Shown: positions 52,901 through 61,036, numbered from the stretch's first letter. The stretch is DNA of 64,000 nucleotides from CAIQJJ01 sp964606085 (GCA_964606085.1 CAZSFD010000008.1:26600-90599), one strand, 5' to 3'. Program-made: numbers and translations. The notes: a model not told the origin generated them from the letters alone.

Positions 52901-53393
52901 ATTCCTGGAAGGGGGCAAAGGCCGGGTTGACGTTGGCGAGCCACAGCATGAGCATTTCTTCCAGGGCGATCTGGCGGTTGGGGACGCCGGCGGAATGGCC
53001 CGCCAGATATGCGCTGACGCTGACCTCACGGCGATACACCGCCAGCGGCGGGAACTGCTGGCAGAAGGCATTCAACGTCTCGTCCACATCCTCGCGGCCA
53101 AGCATTCCATCCAGCCAATCGAGCGCATCGGCCATGGCATTGGCGGCGCGCTCCTGGCGATACACACCGACCACCAGGTGCAGAATCTCATCAATCAGCC
53201 CCATGGCGTTGAGCTGGCCGGGGCGCATGGCCTGTTCGGGGAAGTGCAGCAGGTCGCGCTTCTGGTTCCAGCGCTCGGCAAAGCCGCGGGCGGCGTGGAA
53301 GTTGGCGAAAACAACGTTGCCGTTGGTGGCGAAGAGTGCTTCGTCGAAGTGGTAACGGTCGCGGGCGGTGCGGGAAATGTGGAATTCGTACAT
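49962..53393 (-). CDS. Very large GH13 alpha-amylase-family protein
   Basis: 1143 residues. GH13 motifs lie in the middle: DMVPNHMG near residue 398 (region I), IIRFDAAMT with nucleophile Asp near 513 (region II) and LLLAEAF with the acid/base Glu near 577 (region III). About 330 residues before and 450 residues after the barrel match no domain I recognise. No signal peptide is seen, so it is cytoplasmic. It may act on glycogen or maltodextrin, in line with the glg genes on the same strand. A RelE/ParE-type pair lies nine bases upstream and a HEPN/MNT pair directly downstream. Confidence 0.85.
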   Translation of the reverse strand: MYEFHISRTARDRYHFDEALFATNGNVVFANFHAARGFAERWNQKRDLLHFPEQAMRPGQLNAMGLIDEILHLVVGVYRQERAANAMADALDWLDGMLGREDVDETLNAFCQQFPPLAVYRREVSVSAYLAGHSAGVPNRQIALEEMLMLWLANVNPAFAPFQELFDDSALAKETAYARIMPLMHAFFERQPTFGPEEQNLVDMLRAPAIAHPHSLDAQLEYIRTRWNLLIGKYLYRLLSGLDFLKEEGRFFWARGGAFTPGEAHVPQFGGLAVEPERFSPDKDWMPRAVLIAKNAFVWLDQLGKKYQRSLTTLADIPDEELDALARWGVTGLWLIGLWERSQASKEIKIRRGNPDAVASAYSLYAYDIAYDLGGEAAYENLRERCWRRGIRLASDMVPNHMGLDSRWVTEHPDWFISLDYPPFPSYSFNGHNYSSDPRYVIQIEDHYYDNSDAAVVFKLYDHWTGQHRYIYHGNDGTSMPWNDTAQLNYLKAEVREAVIQTILHVARKFPIIRFDAAMTLAKKHYQRLWFPEPGSGGDIPSRAEFGLTKGDFDAAMPEEFWREVVDRVAQEVPDTLLLAEAFWLMEGYFVRTLGMHRVYNSAFMNMLRDEKNAEYRLVIKNTLEFDPEILKRYVNFMNNPDEKTAVEQFGKGDKYFGVCTLMSTLPGLPMLGHGQIEGFTEKYGMEYRRAYWDEQPDGWLISRHEREIFPLLRKRYLFAEVRDFLLYDFYTPEGYVNEDVFAYSNRGNGETSLVVYHNRFAATRGWVKTSAAYMDKASGDKRLVQKTLAEGLGLLNAPNRYTIFREHVSGLEFIRPNWELVEKGLYVELEAYKCQVYLDFRQVADNEWGHYRQLCDYLQGRGVPSIDEALREIFLQPVRHAYGELVNAGFLNWLVENRVQGQTPQAEDQPATLALPPATFAQAIEETVEKTLRLLTEIQTLTGAAGDSAVVANEIRRLTHVALTLAPLPARALVTLLVTIFTRPLGKVVSTEAHPPISRAWIDEWLLGKIIRQTFRDLDDDEPGAERHLLLVKILVKNVQTLQPANIQTLLSDPEVQVFIGVNRYQDVLWFNQESFEELIGWLQTLTRLELAAADLLEGPALSAAAVNAIQAEAAMAAKMVQAAGQSAYQLEKLLTALENIP

Positions 53394-53402
53394 TGGAGAT
53401 TC

Positions 53403-53696
53403 CTATTTGGGGGTGGGGCGTCCTAAACCAATACGCTCATATAAATCGGGTGGCTTAGGGCCAATATATTCGATCACGATGGTGCGATTTTCTGGATAAA
53501 TTTGCCAGACCAAACGATATTGATTGCCGATATGAAGCCGATAATGACCCGGATGCCCAACCAGTTCTTTGCTACGCGGTGGCATGGGGTCATTGATCAA
53601 CGTAGCGATAGCCTGGCGCGCCATTGCTTTGATATTCCCCGGAAGCGCAGCAAGCTGCTGCTTAACCAGACCGTTGATAATCACCCGGTATGCCAT
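53403..53696 (-). CDS. RelE/ParE-type toxin
   Basis: 97 residues from ATG 53696; its first base is the last base of the antitoxin stop (TGATG). The fold shown by YRVIINGLVKQQLAALP, the GHYRLHIGNQYRLVWQIY strands and IVIEYIGPK is that of the RelE/ParE superfamily, either an mRNA interferase or a gyrase toxin. The amylase gene starts nine bases after its stop. Confidence 0.82.
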   Translation of the reverse strand: MAYRVIINGLVKQQLAALPGNIKAMARQAIATLINDPMPPRSKELVGHPGHYRLHIGNQYRLVWQIYPENRTIVIEYIGPKPPDLYERIGLGRPTPK

Positions 53697-53944
53697 CACC
53701 AATCTTCACTGGCTTTCAGAAAGGCTTCTGCAGTATCGAAAACTTCTGGCTCATCACCTGGGTGTTCTTCTTGGTAGGCCCGATGAAATTCAACCGCTTT
53801 CCATAATGCCCGATCTTCATCTGGGACATTTTCTTCAAGGTGTTCCAGAAATTCGATGAACAACAGGACATCTTGCAAACGTTGGGAGGGTAGGCGATGA
53901 AGCGCTTGTTCGATTTGCGTAACAGACACCGTAGGGCTATTCAT
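53696..53944 (-). CDS. Antitoxin of the RelE/ParE-type pair
   Basis: 82 residues, acidic, with an N-terminal helical part (VTQIEQALHRLPSQRLQDVLLF) that could dimerise or bind DNA, and a C-terminus (FDTAEAFLKASEDW) to hold the toxin. The family is not one I can name. Its position directly before the toxin supports the role. A possible promoter with TAAAAT at 53970-53965 (minus strand) lies just upstream. Confidence 0.7.
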   Translation of the reverse strand: MNSPTVSVTQIEQALHRLPSQRLQDVLLFIEFLEHLEENVPDEDRALWKAVEFHRAYQEEHPGDEPEVFDTAEAFLKASEDW

Positions 53945-54012
53945 AATCTGCCTCCATTAGTCCCATTTTACTCCCTTTCTCGGTTTGTCACCGGCGATCA
54001 AAATAAACACCC

Positions 54013-55398
54013 TCAATGCCCCCCACCGCCGCGCGCCAACCCCGCCGGAACTGATTCTTCACGTCCAGGCTTGACCATCTGCGTGGCGAAGAGCAGCAGC
54101 AACGCCAGCACCGCCCCGCCGAGCAAAAATGGCGCTGACGAACCCAACGCCTGGAAGATGGCCCCGCCCAACAAGGGCGCAATGGCGTTGGCCCCGCTGA
54201 GCAGCGCCGCCGAGATGCCCAACATGCCACCAATTTCCGAGGGCTCAACGCGCTTGGTGATCAGGCTGTTGATGGCCGGTTGCAGCACGCCGCCGCCGAT
54301 GGCCGCCGGGATCATGGCGAGCAAAATCCAGGTCAGGCCCAGCCAGCCGGTGTCATCGTCTGGGGGGAGTTCGACGGCCACATTGGTTGTGGTGGGCATT
54401 TCGTGGCCGCGGTTATCGGGGCGAACGGTCAGTTCGGCTTCGAGGGCGACTTTACTGTAAGAGGGCATCGGCTGGCGCGGCGTCAGCGAGGTCAACACCA
54501 GACCAGCCGCCAGCAGCGCCAGGCCGATATAGGCCAGTTTGCGGTCGCCCAGTTTACGGCTCCACGGGCCAATAAATCCACCCTGCACCATCACCACAAT
54601 CACGCCGACAAAAACGAAAATGATGGCGTTGCCCGAAGCATTCAGCCCCAGCCGGCTGAGCGTGAACAGCGAGAGCAACTGCTCAAAGCCGCCAAAGGCG
54701 ATCTGCTGGGCGAAGATCAACACCAGCAGCAGCCCCACTTGCGGATGACGCAGCGCGGCGAACAGGGCCGCCGGAGAAAAGGCGGCTTTCTGGCTGCCCT
54801 GGCCGCGCTTTTCGGCGGGCAGCGTTTCCTCGAACCAGAACCAGGTCAGCAAAATGGAAAGCAGCGAGAACCCCGCCGCGGCGAAGGCTGGCACGTGATA
54901 GTTGTTGCCGCTGGCCGCCAGGGAGACGAAAGCGATGATCGGCCCGACGACAAAGCCCAACCCGAAGGCCGCGCCGAGCAGCCCCAACCCCTGTGTGCGC
55001 GTCTTTTCGGTGGTACTGTCGCTGATGGCGGCCTGGGCAGTGGCAATGTTGGCCCCCGAAATGCCATCCACGATACGCGCCAGGAAGAGCAGCCACAGGT
55101 TGTTGGCCACGCCAAGCAGCAAAAAGCCCACAAACGTACCGATCTGGCTGACGATCAGCACAGGCCGCCGCCCATACCGGTCCGACAGCCGCCCCAACAG
55201 CGGCGCGCCGATGAACTGGAAGATGGGGTAGGCCGCGCCCAAAAAGCCGATGGTGAGCGCATTGGCCCCAAACGAGGTGGCATACAGCGGCATCAGCGGG
55301 ATGATGATCGTCAGGCCGAGCAGGTCTATCAGGACGATGACGAAGGTGGGCAGAATTTTTTTGAAATCGAGTTTGTCGTCAGGGGGTGGTGTGGTCAT
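54013..55398 (-). CDS. MFS transporter, TetA/drug-efflux type
   Basis: 461 residues with about twelve TM segments. The motif A between TM2 and TM3 reads GRLSDRYGRRP, the MFS hallmark. An unusual hydrophilic loop of about 50 residues (near 310-355, with PDNRGHEMPTTTN) lies before the last TM pairs. It could export a drug, sugar or metabolite; the substrate is unknown. It follows the deacetylase-like gene by 14 bases, so it is the last of a three-gene unit (epimerase, deacetylase-like, MFS). Confidence 0.85.
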   Translation of the reverse strand: MTTPPPDDKLDFKKILPTFVIVLIDLLGLTIIIPLMPLYATSFGANALTIGFLGAAYPIFQFIGAPLLGRLSDRYGRRPVLIVSQIGTFVGFLLLGVANNLWLLFLARIVDGISGANIATAQAAISDSTTEKTRTQGLGLLGAAFGLGFVVGPIIAFVSLAASGNNYHVPAFAAAGFSLLSILLTWFWFEETLPAEKRGQGSQKAAFSPAALFAALRHPQVGLLLVLIFAQQIAFGGFEQLLSLFTLSRLGLNASGNAIIFVFVGVIVVMVQGGFIGPWSRKLGDRKLAYIGLALLAAGLVLTSLTPRQPMPSYSKVALEAELTVRPDNRGHEMPTTTNVAVELPPDDDTGWLGLTWILLAMIPAAIGGGVLQPAINSLITKRVEPSEIGGMLGISAALLSGANAIAPLLGGAIFQALGSSAPFLLGGAVLALLLLFATQMVKPGREESVPAGLARGGGGH

Positions 55399-55412
55399 CG
55401 GGGGTTCCTTTG

Positions 55413-56585
55413 TCAGGGCAAAATGTTTTCCAGCGGTGGCAATTCCAACTGGCAGTAGGTACGGGCGTAGCTGGCCTCGGCGGCGTAGCGCGCTTTGGCA
55501 TCGGCAATGGCCTGCTCGCTGACCGTCAACGCCACATCGAGGTTGACGTTGACGGAGTTGCTCCAGGCGCGCGGCAACAGCATCAGCGGGTCGCCGATGG
55601 CCTGTTCGGGTTCGCCCTGCGGCACCCAGTTGAACAGGAGTGGGCCGCGCGAATAGGCCGAGAAACCCACTTGATAGCCCCCCTCACGCGCAATCTGCAC
55701 CGCCAGGGCGGTGAAATTGCCTCCCGGCCAAATGAAAGCCAGCGGCGTCTGGCCGAAAACTTCTGCGAGCGCTGGTGTGGAAAGCCAGATTTCGTCGCGG
55801 ATGGCCTGGGCGGGGGTCTGCTCGGTGATATACACCTGGCCCGAATAACCGTGCGATTGCACATCCAGCCGCCCCGATTCCACCGCCATCTGCCGTACTT
55901 CCTCCATCGCCCACTGAAATGAGTCGCGGTCAGCGATGTAGGCCAGGGTCAGCGTCCAATCGTATTGCGCCAGCACCGGCAGGAAGTGGTCACGCACCAC
56001 ACCGGGCCGCCGGTCGTCGAGGATGAGGATCATCGAACGCGGCGGGATGGGGGCGTTGGTGGTCAAAAATTGGAGCAGTTGCGCGGTGGTGATAGTTTCA
56101 AAGCCCAGGTTGTGGGCGTAGCGCACGAACGCCTGGAATTGTTCTTCGGAGATGTCTTTCGGGTCAGAACTGGCGCGCCCGGTCTGGTAAATGCTGTGAA
56201 ACATCACCGGCAGCACTACCGTACCCGGTGCGCTGGCCTGCGGCGACCACCGCTGGCTGAGGTAAAAGCAGGGGTCTGCCAGGTATGGCCGCGGCAGCAC
56301 ACCAGGGCGGAGTTGGTTGGTCAGAAAAATGGGCAAATCTTCCGCGGTGGCGCTGGGTGTGGGGGAAAGGGTCCGGGTGGGCGTGGTGGTTGGCGGGTTG
56401 GGAGGTGTTGGCGATGGCGTGGCCGTTGCAGGCGGCGTGCGCGTGGCGGCAGGCGTGGCTGTGCTGGCCACGGTCGTTGGCGGCATCGGCGTGGGCGTGG
56501 GCGCCAATGCTGGGCCAACCGCCGCGTGGCAGGCCGCCAGCAGGACAGTGCAAAGCAGCAGGAGCGTCGGGCGGGGATGGGTCAT
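55413..56585 (-). CDS. Polysaccharide deacetylase-like lipoprotein (altered metal site)
   Basis: 390 residues. The lipobox LLAAC (Cys near residue 19) and a Thr/Pro linker (to about residue 80) precede a NodB-like barrel: MILILDDRRPG corresponds to motif 1, and DVQSHGYSG to motif 2. The latter lacks the second His of the usual H-x3-H, so the metal triad is incomplete and deacetylase activity is uncertain. It may have become a glycan-binding or altered enzyme. It starts one base before the end of the epimerase gene, which suggests co-expression. Confidence 0.75.
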   Translation of the reverse strand: MTHPRPTLLLLCTVLLAACHAAVGPALAPTPTPMPPTTVASTATPAATRTPPATATPSPTPPNPPTTTPTRTLSPTPSATAEDLPIFLTNQLRPGVLPRPYLADPCFYLSQRWSPQASAPGTVVLPVMFHSIYQTGRASSDPKDISEEQFQAFVRYAHNLGFETITTAQLLQFLTTNAPIPPRSMILILDDRRPGVVRDHFLPVLAQYDWTLTLAYIADRDSFQWAMEEVRQMAVESGRLDVQSHGYSGQVYITEQTPAQAIRDEIWLSTPALAEVFGQTPLAFIWPGGNFTALAVQIAREGGYQVGFSAYSRGPLLFNWVPQGEPEQAIGDPLMLLPRAWSNSVNVNLDVALTVSEQAIADAKARYAAEASYARTYCQLELPPLENILP

Positions 56586-57530
56586 TTAGCGTTTCTTGGG
56601 GCGGCGTAACAGGGCGCGCCAGAAGGAGATGCGCCAATTGGTGGCTTGCAGGTAGTCGAGGCGCTGGCTGAAGCGCGATGGCATCAGTTGGAAGATGCGC
56701 GGCAGCGTATCCAGTTCGCAGATGCGGTTGGCGGCCAGATAATCGAGCCAGTAGATGGAAATCGGCAGGCCGGGCAGCATGGCTTCGAGCAGCACGGTCA
56801 GCCAGCGCAGGTAGGCCGGGGCGAGGTGAATCAGGCGGCGCTGCACGCTAATTTTTTCCATGATGGTTGTCAAAACCTGCTCGAAGCTGAGATATTCTGG
56901 CCCGCCCACTTCCAGCACCTGGCGGTGGGTGTATTCGTTGTCGAGCGCCCACACCAGGCAGGTGACCAGGTCTTCGACCCAGATCGGCTGCAAGGCGGTG
57001 CTGCCATCGCCAGGGACAATGAAGCTGAAGGGCAGGGCGTAGAGCAGTTGCGCCAGGCCGGTGGTGAAGTGATCGCCCTGGCCGTAGACGATGCTCGAAC
57101 GCAGGATGGTGTAGTTGATGCCGCTGTTGCGGATGTGTTCTTCGGCGATGCCCTTGGCCTTCAGCACCGGGTAGCCGGCGGCGCGCTCGGCATCGAGGTG
57201 GCTGATGTAAAAGAAGCGCTCCACGCCGGCCTCGGCAGCCGCCTGAACCACCGCGCGGGTGGTCTGCACATCGCTTTCGAGCAGGTCGGCGCGCGCCCCA
57301 CGCCATTCGCCGCCGGTGAGGTGGTAAACGGCCTGCACGCCACTCATGGCCGAACGCAGGCCGCGTTCATCGCTCAACTGCGTGACGGCCACTTCCACAC
57401 TCACGCCGCGCGGCAAGTTGGGCGACTGCAACGAGGGACGCATGAGCAAACGCACGGGATAGCCCGCCTCGTTCAGTTGCCGCACCAATGCCTGCCCGAT
57501 AAAGCCTGTACCGCCGGTGAGGAGGATCAT
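56586..57530 (-). CDS. NAD(P)-dependent epimerase/dehydratase-like (NDUFA9 type) protein
   Basis: 314 residues from ATG 57530. The N-terminus MILLTGGTGFIGQALV is a Rossmann NAD-binding site. The sequence follows the atypical SDR branch with YHLTGGEW and YFISHLDAERA-like stretches. A longer frame running up to 57722 passes through the heptamer repeat and the opposite gene, so it is unlikely. No ribosome site is seen; the repeat ends eight bases upstream of the ATG. Reaction unknown; it might act on a quinone, sugar nucleotide or lipid. Confidence 0.8.
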   Translation of the reverse strand: MILLTGGTGFIGQALVRQLNEAGYPVRLLMRPSLQSPNLPRGVSVEVAVTQLSDERGLRSAMSGVQAVYHLTGGEWRGARADLLESDVQTTRAVVQAAAEAGVERFFYISHLDAERAAGYPVLKAKGIAEEHIRNSGINYTILRSSIVYGQGDHFTTGLAQLLYALPFSFIVPGDGSTALQPIWVEDLVTCLVWALDNEYTHRQVLEVGGPEYLSFEQVLTTIMEKISVQRRLIHLAPAYLRWLTVLLEAMLPGLPISIYWLDYLAANRICELDTLPRIFQLMPSRFSQRLDYLQATNWRISFWRALLRRPKKR

Positions 57531-57538
57531 GATAGGTC

Positions 57539-57594
57539 GGAAATCGGAAATCGGAAATCGGAAATCGGAAATCGGAAATCGGAAATCGGAAATC
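57539..57594. repeat. Eight perfect copies of a 7-base tandem repeat
   Basis: GGAAATC is repeated eight times without a mismatch (57539-57594), between the divergent epimerase (start 57530) and alcohol dehydrogenase (start 57662). The unit length is not a multiple of three and differs from all neighbouring DNA. Confidence 0.9.
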
Positions 57595-57635
57595 GCTTTG
57601 ATTATGTCGGTAAACAGAAGGCGCGTCAAGCCACA

Positions 57636-57644
57636 TGCTATAAT
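57636..57644 (+). promoter_or_regulatory. Extended -10 promoter of the Zn-dehydrogenase gene
   Basis: TGCTATAAT is a consensus extended -10 box. The start site near 57651 leaves a leader of about eleven bases before the ATG at 57662. Confidence 0.65.
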
Positions 57645-57661
57645 CTCCCCACCTGCTCCCC

Positions 57662-58621
57662 ATGAACACTCTCTGGCTCGAAAACCAAACCCTTTCCTAC
57701 CGCACCGACCTGCCTGTGCCAACCCCCGGCCGCGGTGAGGCCCTGGTGCGCGTCCGCCTGGCCGGGATATGCGCCACCGACCTGGAACTGCTGCGCGGCT
57801 ATTACCCCTACACCGGGACCATCGGCCACGAATTTGTGGGCGAGGTGGCCCAGGCGGAAGATGACCTGTGGCTGGGGATGCGCGTGGTCGGTGAGATCAA
57901 TGCGGCCTGCGGCGAATGCGCCACCTGCCGGGCGGGGCGTCCCACGCATTGCGAGCGGCGCAGCGTGCTGGGGATTGTCAATCATGCCGGCGCGTTTGCC
58001 GAATATCTCACCCTGCCCCTGACCAACCTGCACCCCGTTCCCGACGCCGTCCCCGACGGCGCGGCGGTTTTCACCGAACCCCTGGCCGCCGCCCTGGAGA
58101 TTTTGCAGCAGGTACACATCCGCCCCACCGACCGGGTGCTGGTGCTGGGGGCAGGCCGCCTGGGGCAGCTTGTGGCCCAGGTGCTGGCGCTGACCGGGTG
58201 TGATCTGTGCGTGGCAGCGCGCCACCCGCAGCAGCGTGCGTTGTTGGCGGCGCGGCATATCCAGACAGTGAACAGCGCCGATGTGCCGCCGCGCTCGATG
58301 GATGTGGTGGTCGAGGCCAGCGGTGCGCCCGAAGGCTTTGCCCAGGCGCGCCAGGCCGTGCGGCCACGCGGCACGCTGGTTCTCAAAAGTACCTACGCCG
58401 GGCAACTGACGGCAGATTTTTCGTCGCTGGTGGTGGATGAGATCACGCTGGTGGGGTCGCGCTGCGGGCCATTTGCGCCAGCGCTGCGCCTGCTGGCAAG
58501 CGGTCGCGTGGATGTGCTGCCCCTGATCGCCGGGCGGTATGCGCTGCAAGATGGCCTGGCGGCCATGCAGCAGGCGGCCAGGCCAGGGGTGTTGAAGGTG
58601 TTGCTGATGCCGGGGAATTAG
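57662..58621 (+). CDS. Zinc-dependent medium-chain alcohol/sugar dehydrogenase
   Basis: 319 residues, a little short for the family. GHEFVG near residue 58 and CGECATCRAGRPTHC (structural zinc lobe, about residues 84-98) mark a Zn-MDR. The Rossmann motif is VLVLGAGRLGQL near residue 162. It would oxidise an alcohol or polyol with NAD(P); the substrate is not known. It is divergent from the epimerase gene, with the GGAAATC repeats between, and converges on the histidine kinase gene. Confidence 0.85.
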   Translation: MNTLWLENQTLSYRTDLPVPTPGRGEALVRVRLAGICATDLELLRGYYPYTGTIGHEFVGEVAQAEDDLWLGMRVVGEINAACGECATCRAGRPTHCERRSVLGIVNHAGAFAEYLTLPLTNLHPVPDAVPDGAAVFTEPLAAALEILQQVHIRPTDRVLVLGAGRLGQLVAQVLALTGCDLCVAARHPQQRALLAARHIQTVNSADVPPRSMDVVVEASGAPEGFAQARQAVRPRGTLVLKSTYAGQLTADFSSLVVDEITLVGSRCGPFAPALRLLASGRVDVLPLIAGRYALQDGLAAMQQAARPGVLKVLLMPGN

Positions 58622-58624
58622 CGC

Positions 58625-59833
58625 TCAGGCCGGTGCAGCCTGCGAGCAAGGCAAATAGACGCTGAAGGTGGTGCCGACCCCCACTTCGCTCTGCACCTCG
58701 ATGCGTCCACTGTGAATTTCAACAATCCGTTTGCTGATCGAAAGCCCCAGGCCGGTGCCGCTGGCGATCTTTTCGCTGCCGGGCACGCGGTAGAAACGCT
58801 GGAAAAGCCCTTTCATGGCTTCAGGCGGGATGCCATGCCCCGTATCTGTGACGGCGACCACGATGTCATCACCTTGCTGCCGCGCCGCAAGAGTGATTGT
58901 GCCTTGCGGGCGGTTGTATTTGATGGCATTGCTCAACAAATTCAGGAAAACCTGCTTGAGCTTGTCACGGTCTGCTTCGATGGCTGTAATCTCCTCGGCG
59001 ATGGCGAGTTCGAGGGTCAAACCCTGTTCGGCAGCCCGGCTGCGCATCACGCTGTCGCAATCTTCGAGCAGGTTTTTCATATCCACCCGTTCAGGCTTGA
59101 ACTGCGCCCGTCCCGATTCGAGCCGCGCCAGGTCGAGAAAGGTGGAAGCCAGGTCTGAAATGCGCAGGGTCTCATCGCGGATCATGTCAATCAGCTTTTG
59201 GCGGTAGGTGTCATTGACATCGGGCCGGGCCAGCAGGTATACGGCGGTATTCAACGAAGCCATGGGGGTACGTAATTCATGCACCAACTCGGCGATCAAA
59301 TCGGATTGTTGGAACAAGCGAGCGTTCTGAATGGCGACCGCCGCCTGGGCGGCCAGGGCCGAAAGAATGGCCTGGTCTTCGTCGGTAAACTGACCTTCGC
59401 ATTTATTAATCGCTTCCAGCACCCCCACCACATTGTCTTTATCAATCATCGGCACGCCCAGCAAGGATTTGGTATCTACATCGGTGATGGCCGCCGTTTG
59501 CCGAAACAGGCGGTCATCCTGCTGGGCGTCAGAAATTCTGACCGGCTGGCGATTGGTCACGATCCAACCGGCCAGGCTCGATTCAACCGGCACCACGAAG
59601 CCGTGCATGAGGGGTTTTTCGATGTTGGTAGCCGCTTCAAAATACAGTTCGTTCTTAACCGGGTCGTAGAGCAAAATCGAGGCTTCTTGCGAACCGCATA
59701 AATCAGCCGCCACCTGCACAATACGATTCAACAAAGCATTGAGGTCTAGTGTGGAGGCTAAATCAAGCGAAAGCTCGATCAGTTGTTGGTAGCGTCGGAC
59801 TAAGTCGGTGCGGGAAGTTGTAGACACAGGCAT
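58625..59833 (-). CDS. GAF-domain histidine kinase
   Basis: 402 residues, soluble. A GAF domain covers about residues 25-175 (EASILLYDPVKNELYFEA). HisKA follows with LVHELRTPMASL (phospho-His near 188), then HATPase_c with NLLSNAIKYN, DTGHGIP and GTGLGLSISKRI. It lies 36 bases after the receiver/CpaE-like gene on the same strand, so the two are likely partners. No DNA-binding output is encoded in the unit. The signal is unknown. Confidence 0.9.
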   Translation of the reverse strand: MPVSTTSRTDLVRRYQQLIELSLDLASTLDLNALLNRIVQVAADLCGSQEASILLYDPVKNELYFEAATNIEKPLMHGFVVPVESSLAGWIVTNRQPVRISDAQQDDRLFRQTAAITDVDTKSLLGVPMIDKDNVVGVLEAINKCEGQFTDEDQAILSALAAQAAVAIQNARLFQQSDLIAELVHELRTPMASLNTAVYLLARPDVNDTYRQKLIDMIRDETLRISDLASTFLDLARLESGRAQFKPERVDMKNLLEDCDSVMRSRAAEQGLTLELAIAEEITAIEADRDKLKQVFLNLLSNAIKYNRPQGTITLAARQQGDDIVVAVTDTGHGIPPEAMKGLFQRFYRVPGSEKIASGTGLGLSISKRIVEIHSGRIEVQSEVGVGTTFSVYLPCSQAAPA

Positions 59834-59869
59834 GGGTAGGCCAGGATGAACAGACCTGGCACAAGGAAG

Positions 59870-61036
59870 CTATTTGACATGAACGCGTTTGGTGAGCAAC
59901 TCGGCCAGCTTGCCAAATTGCTGCGCCGTCAGGTTATCGGGATGTAAAACCACCAGGGGGGTGTTACTCTTGGCCGCCTGGAAAGTCAGTTCGGGGGCCG
60001 GCGTGAAGACCATGGCGATATTGCCCTTCAAAGCATCTTGCACCTGGGTCAGCGAAAGTTGCAGTTCGAGGCGGTTACGCGTGTACAACACCACGTTGAC
60101 CCGCCCTTCGCCAAAACCCTTACCGCTCAGTTCATCTAACAAGGAACGGGTGCGGATGATGGTGCCCGGAATAGGCTCCAGCAGAACCAGCAGTTCATCG
60201 CAGTGTGGCAGCACTTTCTCGGTGGTGGGTGAAAGCCCCGGCCCCAAATCCAACAGGGTGAAAGCGCCCATGTGGATCAAATGGCTGGTAATCGCTTCAA
60301 AGTTTTCACTGGCGGTCACATATTGCACATCGGTGGGCTGGTAGCTGGACATGAGAATGCGCACGCCCGAACTGCTGTGCATCACCAGCGCATTTTGCAC
60401 ATCGGCAAAGGTAATTTCCTTGGGCTTCTTTTCAAGCAAACGCACCAAACCTTCTGGTCGGTTATAGCCTAAATCGAGGCCGATATTGCCTTCGCCAGGG
60501 CGAAACTCTGCCAAACAAATATCTTTTTGCAGCCGTGTATAGAGGCTGATAGCCAGGTTGAGCGCCAGCGTCGAAGCCCCCAGGCCGGCCTTGGCCGCCA
60601 GGATGCCAACCACATGCCCCTTTTCACCGATGCGCGCCACTTCCTGGGTCGTGGGGCGCATCTTGGTGCCGCGGGCCAGCACAGCTTTGACATGCGCAAA
60701 TAATTCGCGCGGCTGGGTGGGTTTGGTCAGGTAGTCATCGGCGCCGGCCTCGAAACCGGTCACTTTGTCATCTACCTGTGATTTGGCGGTAAACATAATG
60801 ATCGGCACCGAACTGGTAACGGCATCCAGGCGCAATTGACGCGTGACCTCGTACCCATCCATATCCGGCATCATCACATCCAGCAAAACCAGGTCTGGCT
60901 TCTCCATTTTCGCCATTTGCAATGCCTGTTGCCCATTGCTGGCGGCCACAATTTGATAGCCCTGGCGCTGCAACATCAGGCCGACCAGCCTCAGGGTTTC
61001 AATATCATCATCAACGACAAGGATTTTTTCTGCCAT
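59870..61036 (-). CDS. Receiver / CpaE-TadZ-like ATPase fusion
   Basis: 388 residues, preceded by AGGAG. The receiver (1-120) has Asp53 in LLDVMMPDMDG and the LTKP lysine. The second part is a MinD/ParA-like ATPase starting VGILAAKAGLGASTLALN. The loop lacks the usual GKT/GKS lysine, as in CpaE/TadZ proteins, but it keeps the first Lys. TadZ proteins place type IVc (Tad) pili at the pole, yet no tad genes are in this window, so the role here may be another localisation task. It is followed by a GAF kinase gene that may phosphorylate it. Confidence 0.85.
   Translation of the reverse strand: MAEKILVVDDDIETLRLVGLMLQRQGYQIVAASNGQQALQMAKMEKPDLVLLDVMMPDMDGYEVTRQLRLDAVTSSVPIIMFTAKSQVDDKVTGFEAGADDYLTKPTQPRELFAHVKAVLARGTKMRPTTQEVARIGEKGHVVGILAAKAGLGASTLALNLAISLYTRLQKDICLAEFRPGEGNIGLDLGYNRPEGLVRLLEKKPKEITFADVQNALVMHSSSGVRILMSSYQPTDVQYVTASENFEAITSHLIHMGAFTLLDLGPGLSPTTEKVLPHCDELLVLLEPIPGTIIRTRSLLDELSGKGFGEGRVNVVLYTRNRLELQLSLTQVQDALKGNIAMVFTPAPELTFQAAKSNTPLVVLHPDNLTAQQFGKLAELLTKRVHVK

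Noticed and set aside
56586..57722. Longer start for the epimerase through the GGAAATC repeats
   Set aside because: The added part encodes a low-complexity repeat and overlaps the divergent dehydrogenase gene and its promoter. The Rossmann motif begins at ATG 57530.
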